5,584 nucleotides of DNA, taken from the NCBI GenBank assembly GCA_002696885.1, contig NZSO01000083.1, positions 1-5,584 on the forward strand. The letters run 5' to 3'. This DNA is from Verrucomicrobiales bacterium (GTDB taxonomy: Bacteria > Verrucomicrobiota > Verrucomicrobiia > Verrucomicrobiales > DEV007). Shown piece by piece: positions 1 to 5,574 of the stretch (positions within the stretch are counted from its first letter, which is position 1; the number at the start of each line of letters is the position of its first letter). A program made the translations under genes and the position numbers. The notes under the pieces were generated by a model that did not search any database, was not told where the DNA came from, and was given only the letters and a program-made list of their open reading frames with translations.

Positions 1-2
1 TA

Positions 3-92
3 ATTGAAGTGCATACAACTACTAAAAAACTTCCAAGAAAAATAAGTTTAAAGAGTGAAGAGATCAAGGCAATGGGTCTTCTCATTCTTTAA
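3..92 (+). CDS. Possible C-terminal end of an upstream gene (partial)
   Basis: One plus-strand frame stays open from the left edge to a TAA at 90-92. It gives 29 residues that begin IEVHTTTKKLPRK and end MGLLIL. The peptide is rich in Lys and Thr and has a hydrophobic end. It shows no motif I recognise, so no function is assigned. A 29-codon open frame in AT-rich DNA can easily arise by chance, and no terminator hairpin follows the stop, so this is tentative. If real, the gene runs in the same direction as the hydrolase and ends 132 bp before it. Confidence 0.3.
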   Translation: MEVHTTTKKLPRKISLKSEEIKAMGLLIL

Positions 93-155
93 AGGATTAA
101 ATATATTAATGGTCGAAGTAATAAGCAGTTAATTTCTCTTATCCTAGTTAATATT

Positions 156-191
156 CAAGAAAACTAAAGATATCTTTAATCATCGTTCTTG
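156..191. repeat. Nested inverted repeat upstream of the hydrolase
   Basis: CAAGAA at 156-161 is the exact reverse complement of TTCTTG at 186-191. Between them lies a perfect 14-bp palindrome, TAAAGATATCTTTA (165-178). As RNA this could form an outer 6-bp stem, an internal loop (3 nt on one side, 7 nt on the other), and an inner 5-bp stem with an ATAT loop. As DNA the 14-bp palindrome could be a dimeric regulator site. It is the most structured part of the 93-224 gap. No T-run follows, so it is not a typical terminator. The symmetry is directly visible, but any function is inference. Confidence 0.4.
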
Positions 192-218
192 TGAGTTCAT
201 GATGAGAGGTGTCATAAT
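189..218 (+). promoter_or_regulatory. Candidate extended -10 promoter for the hydrolase gene
   Basis: TTGTGA (189-194) matches 4 of 6 bases of the sigma-70 -35 box. After an 18-bp spacer comes CATAAT (213-218), which matches 5 of 6 bases of the -10 box. TG at 210-211 gives an extended -10 (TGTCATAAT). With usual spacing the transcript would start at about 225, the A of the hydrolase ATG, so the mRNA would be leaderless or nearly so. In AT-rich DNA such matches are common. A weaker alternative (TTAATA 148-153 and TATCTT 171-176, 17-bp spacer) would instead give a normal leader. Confidence 0.3.
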
Positions 219-220
219 GA
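197..220. repeat. Two tandem copies of the 9-bp dyad TCATNATGA
   Basis: TCATGATGA (197-205) and TCATAATGA (212-220) are each symmetric around a central base. They differ only at that base, and their centres are 15 bp apart. The first lies in the candidate -35/-10 spacer and the second covers the candidate -10 box. A protein bound at both would block transcription. The repeats also overlap the only purine-rich Shine-Dalgarno-like stretch (204-209). The repeat is seen directly; its role as an operator pair is inference and could be coincidence. Confidence 0.3.
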
Positions 221-224
221 TAAG

Positions 225-2291
225 ATGCCACTAAAGGTTTTAATATATTACACATCACTTTTTTTATTAACTTTTCAAATCAATGCGGCCCCGCGTGCCC
301 TTGATGAGGGTCAACTACCTGATGATGTGAGGCTCTTGCCGTTGAAAGATTTAAATGGTTATTTTCCGTTTACCCCTCCCTCTTCGAAAAAAGATTGGGA
401 TAGAAGATCATCCAAAATTAGACATGAATTAAGGGTAGCTGCTGGACTTTATCCTGAGCCTACTCGGTCTCCTTTGAATGCGGTAGTTAGAGATAAAAAA
501 GATTGTGGAGATTATACAATTGAAAAAGTTTATATTGAAACGCTACCAGGATTTTTTCTTACAGGAACTCTTTACAGGCCCAAAAAATATGTAGGAAAAA
601 GACCTGGTATTTTATGTCCTCATGGTCACTGGAGAAACGCCCGGTTTTACGATGCTGGGGAGTCCAAAGCAAAGCAAGAGATTGAGATAGGAGCCGAAAA
701 AAATTTAGATAGTGCGAGGAATCCTTATCAAGCTCGCTGTGTAGGTCTGGCCCGACTTGGATGTACAGTCTTTCAATATGATATGATGGGTGATTCTGAT
801 AATAACCAGATTTCTCATGAGATTACTCATCGGTTTGCTCGTCAACGGGCTGCACTGATTACTGATAAGGAGTGGGGGCTCTATAGCCCTCAAGCTGAAT
901 CGCATCTTCAAAGTATCCTAATGCTTCAAACTTGGAATTCTATGAGGGCCATTGATTTTGTTGAAGCGCTTGAAGATGTTGATCCTGATAGGATAGCAGT
1001 TACTGGTGCTAGTGGTGGCGGCACTCAAACGTTTATGGTGTCAGCACTTGACCCTAGAGTAAAAGTTTCGATGCCTGCAGTGATGGTTTCTACTGCGATG
1101 CAGGGTGGTTGTACATGTGAAAATGCCTCACTTCTAAGGATCAATGAAGGAAATGTAGCTTTTGCTGCTTTGTTTGCTCCCAAACCTCTTGGCTTAACTA
1201 CTGCGAATGACTGGACCAAGGAAATGATCACGAAAGGTTTTCCTGAGCTTAAAAAAACTTATGAAGTCCTAGGATATTCACAAAATATCATGCTCCATAA
1301 TCGCATAGAATTTGACCACAACTATAATCTGCCTTCGAGACAATCAATGTATAGATGGTTCAATAGGCATTTAAATCTTGGTCATGAAAAACCTGAAATA
1401 GAAAAACCCCATAAAAGATTAACAAAAGAAGAATTAACCGTTTGGGACAAAGACAATCCGATGCCAACTGGAGGAGAAAGATTCGAGACCAAACTGCTAA
1501 GTTATCTTACTCAAGATATAACTAAAAAAATCCTTAATGATCCTGAGGTTGCGAAGAAAGGATGGGAAGTTGTTCTTGGTTCGGATTCAGAGAGGAATAA
1601 CGAGGTCGAGTGGGAATTAACAGTTAAAAATAAGGAAGATAATTATGTGGAAATGTGTGGCCTTATTAATAACATAACTAGCAAGGAAAGCGTGCCAGCT
1701 CTTTTTCTTTATCCAAAGAATTCATGGAATAAAAGGGTAGTCATATGGTTAACCAAAACAGGCAAGAGTGGACTTTATAAAAATGTTGATAGTCCGTCTG
1801 AGCTCAAGGATGAGGTCTTACATCTTCTTGATCAAGGCATCGCAGTTTGTGGCATAGATCTTTTCATGCAAGGTGAATTTTTGAAAGATGGCAAGGCTCA
1901 TAAAGTGACAAGAACCGTGGCCAATAAGAGAGAAGCCGCAGCCTATACCCATGGTTATAATTATAGTCTATTTGTTAAGCGTGTTAGAGATATTTTAACC
2001 ACAATCAAGATGATTGATTCGGATCATCATGAAGCAAATCATATTGATCTTATTGCTCTTAAAGGATCTGGTCATTGGGCTGCTGCGGCAAACTTTTTGT
2101 CAAAAAACCTTAGTAAAGTTGTTATTGAGACAGAAGGTTTTGAGTTCATTAACGTTAATAGTATAAGACATCCCGATTTTTTGCCAGGAGCTGCTCGATA
2201 TGGTGACATGAAAATGTTGATGTCTTTAGCAAAAACCAAGCCTTGGATTGTTGATGATAAAGGTCTCCCTAAATGGATTAAGCCGGATTAG
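225..2291 (+). CDS. Secreted two-domain alpha/beta hydrolase, acetylxylan esterase-like
   Basis: A 688-residue exported hydrolase, probably an esterase acting on carbohydrate esters or similar substrates in the periplasm or outside the cell. The substrate is not known. Residues 1-21 form a signal peptide: Lys4, a hydrophobic core at 5-17, and likely cleavage after Ile-Asn-Ala21. This supports the ATG at 225, which is also the first possible start after an in-frame TGA at 192-194. The first alpha/beta-hydrolase domain (about 95-385) has the oxyanion-type CPHGHW (131-136), YDMMGDSD (185-192) and LQTWNS (234-239). It also has the nucleophile elbow GASGG with Ser263, GGCTCEN (294-300), probable acid Asp329 (ANDW) and probable His365 (FDHNYN). 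A second, related fold (about 485-665) has GIDLFMQGE (543-551) but GSGHW (614-618) where a nucleophile elbow would be, so it is probably inactive. I recall this arrangement from Planctomycetes and Verrucomicrobia proteins annotated as acetylxylan esterases. GAGAGG (204-209) lies 15 nt before the ATG, too far for a strong ribosome site. The gene converges on the desulfurase gene. Confidence 0.88.
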   Translation: MPLKVLIYYTSLFLLTFQINAAPRALDEGQLPDDVRLLPLKDLNGYFPFTPPSSKKDWDRRSSKIRHELRVAAGLYPEPTRSPLNAVVRDKKDCGDYTIEKVYIETLPGFFLTGTLYRPKKYVGKRPGILCPHGHWRNARFYDAGESKAKQEIEIGAEKNLDSARNPYQARCVGLARLGCTVFQYDMMGDSDNNQISHEITHRFARQRAALITDKEWGLYSPQAESHLQSILMLQTWNSMRAIDFVEALEDVDPDRIAVTGASGGGTQTFMVSALDPRVKVSMPAVMVSTAMQGGCTCENASLLRINEGNVAFAALFAPKPLGLTTANDWTKEMITKGFPELKKTYEVLGYSQNIMLHNRIEFDHNYNLPSRQSMYRWFNRHLNLGHEKPEIEKPHKRLTKEELTVWDKDNPMPTGGERFETKLLSYLTQDITKKILNDPEVAKKGWEVVLGSDSERNNEVEWELTVKNKEDNYVEMCGLINNITSKESVPALFLYPKNSWNKRVVIWLTKTGKSGLYKNVDSPSELKDEVLHLLDQGIAVCGIDLFMQGEFLKDGKAHKVTRTVANKREAAAYTHGYNYSLFVKRVRDILTTIKMIDSDHHEANHIDLIALKGSGHWAAAANFLSKNLSKVVIETEGFEFINVNSIRHPDFLPGAARYGDMKMLMSLAKTKPWIVDDKGLPKWIKPD

Positions 2292-2296
2292 TTAAA

Positions 2297-3466
2297 TCAG
2301 GATGCGAAAATAACGGGGCCTCCGTCTTTTGGCTTTAAAGATCTAATTTTTTCTACACTCGAGATGATGATTTCAGACGCCTTATCTATTTCTTTTTCTG
2401 TATTCATGGATGAAATAGATAATCGCACACTGGACAAGGCCCTCTCGTTAGAATAGCCCATTGCTTTCATGATTCTGGATGGTTCTCTTTTACCTGTGCT
2501 GCATGCAGATCCACTAGCAATGCACAAACCTTTTTCGTTAGTTAGAATCAGTAAATCTCCAGCATCGACGTTTTCAAAACTCAGGTGAGAGGTGTTTGGA
2601 AGTCTCCGTTTTGTGCATCCGTTATGATGAACACCCTCAATTTTCTCAAAGATGTTTTTTTCAAGTCGATCTCTGAGACCGGCAAGTTTTTCGGTTCCAT
2701 TTGAGAGTAGCCTTTTTTTTGCCAACGCCGTTGCTTTGCCCATACCGACAATTTGTGCAACGGCTTCTGTGCCGGCTCGTTTGCCATTTTCCTGCCCTCC
2801 TCCAATAAGAAAAGGTGAAAAAGGTGAACCCGAACGAACAAAAAGGGCTCCTATACCTTTCGGGGCATGAAACTTATGCCCCGATATGGAGAGAAAATCT
2901 ATGGGGCATTCGTTTGAATCAATATTAATTTTGCCAGCTGCGTTAACTGCATCTGTATGAAATAAGGTATTTCTTTCTTTGGTTATTTTAGCAGCTTCTT
3001 GAATGGGTTGGCATATCCCAGTTTCATTATTAGCCCACATGATAGTTACAAGTGCAGTATCTTCACGTATGAGCCCTTCAAGCTCGTTTAAATCAATAAC
3101 TCCATCGCCATTAACGCTTAATTCAGTTATTTCAATATTAGGCATCATTGACTTTGCGAACAAAATCACTGCCGAGTGCTCTACAGAAGTAGTAATAATA
3201 TGGCGCTTTTTTGGATCAGCATTGAGGGCCGAGTATATTGCAGCATTGTCTGATTCAGTCCCGCATGAGGTAAAAACAATTTCTTCTTCTTTTGCATTTA
3301 GGAACTCTGCAACCTGAGTTCTTGCATTTTTTATTGCGTCATTACTTCTTTTACCAAGGTCGTAACCCGTTGAAGGATTTCCATATTCGTCCCGAAGGTA
3401 TGGCTCCATCGCCAGAAAAACTTCTGGGTGAACCTTTGTAGTAGCATTGTTATCAAGATAAATCAC
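2297..3466 (-). CDS. Cysteine desulfurase, NifS/IscS-type (group I)
   Basis: A 389-residue cytosolic PLP enzyme that takes sulfur from L-cysteine, giving alanine and an enzyme persulfide for Fe-S clusters or sulfur-containing cofactors and tRNA. Family signatures occur in order: YLDNNATT (3-10), GNPST (29-33), FTSCGTESDN (65-74), VEHSAV (95-100, His97 stacks on PLP) and NNETG (146-150). They continue with HTDAV (170-174), SGHK with PLP-binding Lys198, GGGQE..KRAGTE (222-234) and GSACSTG with catalytic Cys322. EPSRIMKAMG (328-337) completes them. Length and the C-terminal loop fit group I (IscS/NifS) rather than SufS. Position 175 is Asn, where a PLP-contacting Gln is usual. The start is GTG: the protein begins exactly where the family does, and an in-frame TAA lies 9 nt upstream. 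No clear Shine-Dalgarno is present, so translation probably depends on folC, 17 nt upstream. No isc or suf genes are visible, so nifS or iscS cannot be chosen. Confidence 0.94.
   Translation of the reverse strand: MIYLDNNATTKVHPEVFLAMEPYLRDEYGNPSTGYDLGKRSNDAIKNARTQVAEFLNAKEEEIVFTSCGTESDNAAIYSALNADPKKRHIITTSVEHSAVILFAKSMMPNIEITELSVNGDGVIDLNELEGLIREDTALVTIMWANNETGICQPIQEAAKITKERNTLFHTDAVNAAGKINIDSNECPIDFLSISGHKFHAPKGIGALFVRSGSPFSPFLIGGGQENGKRAGTEAVAQIVGMGKATALAKKRLLSNGTEKLAGLRDRLEKNIFEKIEGVHHNGCTKRRLPNTSHLSFENVDAGDLLILTNEKGLCIASGSACSTGKREPSRIMKAMGYSNERALSSVRLSISSMNTEKEIDKASEIIISSVEKIRSLKPKDGGPVIFAS
2313..2330 (+). terminator. Candidate intrinsic terminator of the hydrolase transcript
   Basis: ACGGG (2313-2317) pairs with TCCGT (2321-2325) around a 3-nt loop. 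This gives four Watson-Crick pairs and one G-T pair, and C then TTTT (2327-2330) follows. It begins 22 nt after the hydrolase stop and lies inside the last codons of the opposing desulfurase gene. Read on the minus strand the same stem has four pairs and is followed by TATTTT, so it could also slow transcription from that side, though before the desulfurase stop. The stem is short, so the call is weak. Confidence 0.33.
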
Positions 3467-3487
3467 CTTACAAATTTATTGGGTCAT
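3464..3487 (-). promoter_or_regulatory. folC-desulfurase junction: ATGA overlap, mini-ORF and GTG restart
   Basis: On the minus strand the folC TGA (3486-3484) overlaps an ATG (3487-3485) as ATGA, the usual sign of translational coupling. That ATG is in the desulfurase frame, but it reads only Met-Thr-Gln before a TAA (3478-3476). The desulfurase then starts at GTG (3466-3464), nine bases further on. The only purine-rich bases (AAGG, 3469-3466) run into the GTG and are too close to act as a ribosome site. Ribosomes finishing folC are therefore the likely source of desulfurase translation. The sequence arrangement is certain; the coupling is inferred. Confidence 0.4.
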
Positions 3488-4710
3488 TGGTCGCTAGGTT
3501 CAAAAAGTTGGCTCTTATTGTCTAGAATCGCAAGCGCTTCTCCAACGAGAAAAAGTGAACCTGCAATAAGTATTTTGCTTTTGAAAGTTTTTGCTAGTTC
3601 AATGGCTTCGTTTACGGACTTTGTTTTTTTAATCTCTTTATCCTTTGTAATGTAACGACTGATATCAGAATGATCTGCTATTTTTCTTGTAGCATCTATT
3701 TCAGTTAATATTACAACGGCGGCTATTTCCGCAATCGATTCTACCATTGATTTTAAATCTTTATTTGCCGCAGCAGCAAAAATGACTGTGGCTTTTTCGT
3801 TTCCGTAAGTTTCTATCCAAGTTGAAACCAAAGCAAAAGCTCCATCTTTGTTATGCGCTCCGTCTATGATTATGTCACTTTCGTTGTCCCGAGTTAGTTT
3901 CTCAAAACGTCCTCTCCAGATAGTTTTGCCGATCCCTTCCACACAACATTGATCTTTAATATCTGGCAAAAACGTTTTTACTGCACCAATAGCTAGCGAT
4001 GCGTTTTCACGTTGGTGTTTCCCTTTCAATGAGATTTTATCAAGGCCTGAAGAGTCGTTAACAAATAAAAGAGGGGCCTTAATTTCAGCGCTTTTTGATT
4101 CAAGAATATATTTAGCTTCTATCTTTTGCTTGGCTGACACGACGGGTACTCCAGCCTTAATGATTCCTGCTTTTTCCTTTGCTATTTCACTAATGGTTTC
4201 TCCGAGAATGTGTTGGTGATCAAGACTGATTGGTGTAATAACACAAACTTTTGGATTTACAATATTAGTAGAATCTAACCTTCCTCCAAGTCCGACCTCA
4301 AGAATAGCAACGTCTACTTTTTCATCTACAAAATATTCTAAGGCTAAGGCAGTCGTTATTTCAAAAAAGGTAGGTTCCTCATCCCAGCCTTCAACAAGAA
4401 CTTTAATTTGGCTAATTCTTTTGGAGATCTCTTTTTCAGATATTTGAATGCCATTGATACGAATACGCTCACAAAAAGAGATTAGGTGAGGTGATGTAAA
4501 GAGGCCTGTTTTCTTTCCACAGTGCCTGAGAATTGAATCGATAAATGCACAAGTTGAGCCTTTACCGTTTGTCCCAGCAACATGAATGATGGGTAATTCA
4601 TCAACTGGTTTAGGGATCTCAGTGATGAGTTTTTTTATATTATCAAGGCCGAGTTTAATTCCTAGTTGTTGGCGACCATATAACCAGTTTATGGCTTCTT
4701 CATAATCCAT
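3484..4710 (-). CDS. folC: Folylpolyglutamate synthase / dihydrofolate synthase
   Basis: A 408-residue ATP-dependent ligase of the Mur-ligase superfamily. It adds L-glutamate to dihydropteroate and/or extends folate glutamate tails in the cytosol. The N-terminal start MDYEEAINWL is typical and fixes the ATG. The P-loop is GTNGKGST (46-53), followed by TSPHL (72-76) and ERIRING (82-88). Next come FFEITTALAL (116-125), EVGLGGRLDSTN (139-150) and SLDHQHILGET (163-173). EKAGI (180-184) contains the Lys expected to be carboxylated. LKGKHQRENASLA (229-241) and WRGRFE (266-271) lead into the C-terminal domain, with DGAHN at 284-288. Length is close to the E. coli enzyme, and no key motif is missing. 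The sequence does not show whether it has one or both activities; a folP gene would be outside this window. The gene lies 33 nt after accD, a pairing also known in gammaproteobacteria. No strong Shine-Dalgarno precedes it; only AAAG abuts the ATG. Confidence 0.95.
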   Translation of the reverse strand: MDYEEAINWLYGRQQLGIKLGLDNIKKLITEIPKPVDELPIIHVAGTNGKGSTCAFIDSILRHCGKKTGLFTSPHLISFCERIRINGIQISEKEISKRISQIKVLVEGWDEEPTFFEITTALALEYFVDEKVDVAILEVGLGGRLDSTNIVNPKVCVITPISLDHQHILGETISEIAKEKAGIIKAGVPVVSAKQKIEAKYILESKSAEIKAPLLFVNDSSGLDKISLKGKHQRENASLAIGAVKTFLPDIKDQCCVEGIGKTIWRGRFEKLTRDNESDIIIDGAHNKDGAFALVSTWIETYGNEKATVIFAAAANKDLKSMVESIAEIAAVVILTEIDATRKIADHSDISRYITKDKEIKKTKSVNEAIELAKTFKSKILIAGSLFLVGEALAILDNKSQLFEPSDQ

Positions 4711-4716
4711 CTTTAT

Positions 4717-4739
4717 ATCAGTTATAAAAATAAACCGAT
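4717..4739 (-). repeat. Small inverted repeat in the accD-folC gap
   Basis: On the minus strand ATCGGTT (4739-4733) can pair with AACTGAT (4723-4717). This makes a 7-bp RNA stem with one G-U pair and a 9-nt AU-only loop. It fills most of the 33-nt gap and ends 6 nt before the folC ATG. No U-run follows, so it is not an intrinsic terminator. It could protect a processed end or modulate ribosome access to folC. An AT-rich stem this short may also have no function. Confidence 0.25.
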
Positions 4740-4743
4740 GGTA

Positions 4744-5574
4744 TTAGGGTAACAAATATCCAAGAATGCTTGCCAACTTTTCACGCATTTCCCTTCTTTC
4801 GACAATCATATCTACCAAACCATGTTGATGCATAAATTCTGCAGTTTGAAATCCTTCAGGAAGCTCTTGGTGAGTTGTTTCTTTGATGACCCTAGGGCCT
4901 GCAAAACCAATCATACAACCAGGCTCTGCAAGAATGATATCACCTAGAGTCGCAAAACTAGCAGTAACTCCACCAGTGGTCGGGTGCGTTAAAACTGATA
5001 TGAAGGGAAGTCCTGCCCTGTCATGAACTGCGAGCGCTCCGCTCGTCTTAGCCATTTGCATCAGACTTAAAATCCCTTCGTGCATTCTTGCACCTCCAGA
5101 TGCAGAAATGATGATTACGGCAGTTTTTTCTTTGGTTGCAAGTTCAATGGCTCTAGTGATTTTTTCTCCAACAACTGACCCCATACTTGCTCCAAGGAAT
5201 CTGAAATCCATCACTGCTAGAACCACAGAATGTCCAATGACTTTACCTTTTCCTGTAATGATGGCTTCGGAGAGACCTGTGATCTTTTGATACTTTGTTA
5301 ACTTATCCTTGTAGCCCTTAAAATTTAAAGCATCAACACTAGCCATCCCTTTGTCGGTCTCTTTGAAGGTTCCAGGATCGGTTAATGATTCAATTCTTTC
5401 AGGAGCACTCAAAGTGAAGTGATAATTGCAGTGTGGACAAACTCTTAAACTTTTTTTTAGCTCAAGCTCGTGTATGACTTCTCCACATCCTGTACATTTA
5501 TGCCACAGTCCTTCAGGCATATCGCGCTTTTTGTCGGCGTTACCACGAAAGGGAGGCTTTTTGAAAATTGGCAT
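4744..5574 (-). CDS. accD: Acetyl-CoA carboxylase carboxyltransferase, beta subunit
   Basis: A 276-residue AccD. With AccA it forms the carboxyltransferase that moves the carboxyl group from carboxybiotin (on AccB) to acetyl-CoA, giving malonyl-CoA for fatty acid synthesis in the cytosol. The N-terminal zinc ribbon has Cys27, Cys30, Cys46 and Cys49 (CTGC and CPHC), the same positions as in E. coli AccD. The crotonase-like core shows DFRFLGASMGSVVGEK (123-138), SGGARMHEG (159-167, oxyanion-hole region), PTTGGVTASFA (198-208) and GFAGPRVI (223-230). It is shorter than the 304-residue E. coli protein at the C-terminus but ends normally after the conserved core. The ATG at 5574 gives the usual MPIFKKP-like start. 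Only 10 nt upstream are visible, with AGAG too close to the ATG to be a good ribosome site. It is the first visible gene of the accD-folC-desulfurase block; its promoter and any earlier gene lie outside the window. Confidence 0.97.
   Translation of the reverse strand: MPIFKKPPFRGNADKKRDMPEGLWHKCTGCGEVIHELELKKSLRVCPHCNYHFTLSAPERIESLTDPGTFKETDKGMASVDALNFKGYKDKLTKYQKITGLSEAIITGKGKVIGHSVVLAVMDFRFLGASMGSVVGEKITRAIELATKEKTAVIIISASGGARMHEGILSLMQMAKTSGALAVHDRAGLPFISVLTHPTTGGVTASFATLGDIILAEPGCMIGFAGPRVIKETTHQELPEGFQTAEFMHQHGLVDMIVERREMREKLASILGYLLP

Noticed and set aside
96..110. ATTAA/TTAAT inverted repeat as a terminator for the upstream fragment
   Set aside because: The stem is five A-T pairs with no following T-run, too weak for an intrinsic terminator and expected by chance in AT-rich DNA.
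148..176. Alternative promoter TTAATA / TATCTT with a 17-bp spacer
   Set aside because: Only 4 of 6 matches in each box and it overlaps the palindrome; kept as a weaker alternative, not as a feature.
705..1231. Two minus-strand open frames of 68 codons within the hydrolase gene
   Set aside because: They overlap conserved hydrolase coding sequence (including the Ser263 region) and have no motif or ribosome site; shadow frames.
2581..2870. Overlapping open frames on both strands inside the desulfurase gene
   Set aside because: They sit in alternative frames of a conserved region and resemble no protein; I found no sign of a real overlapping gene.
3003..3317. Plus-strand open frame of 104 codons
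   Set aside because: It lies antisense to the well-supported desulfurase gene and its translation is low-complexity Ser/Ile-rich with no recognisable motif; a shadow of the real gene.
3428..3655. Plus-strand 75-codon frame across the folC-desulfurase junction
   Set aside because: Hydrophobic-looking, but antisense to two good genes; the hydrophobicity comes from reading AT-rich coding DNA backwards.
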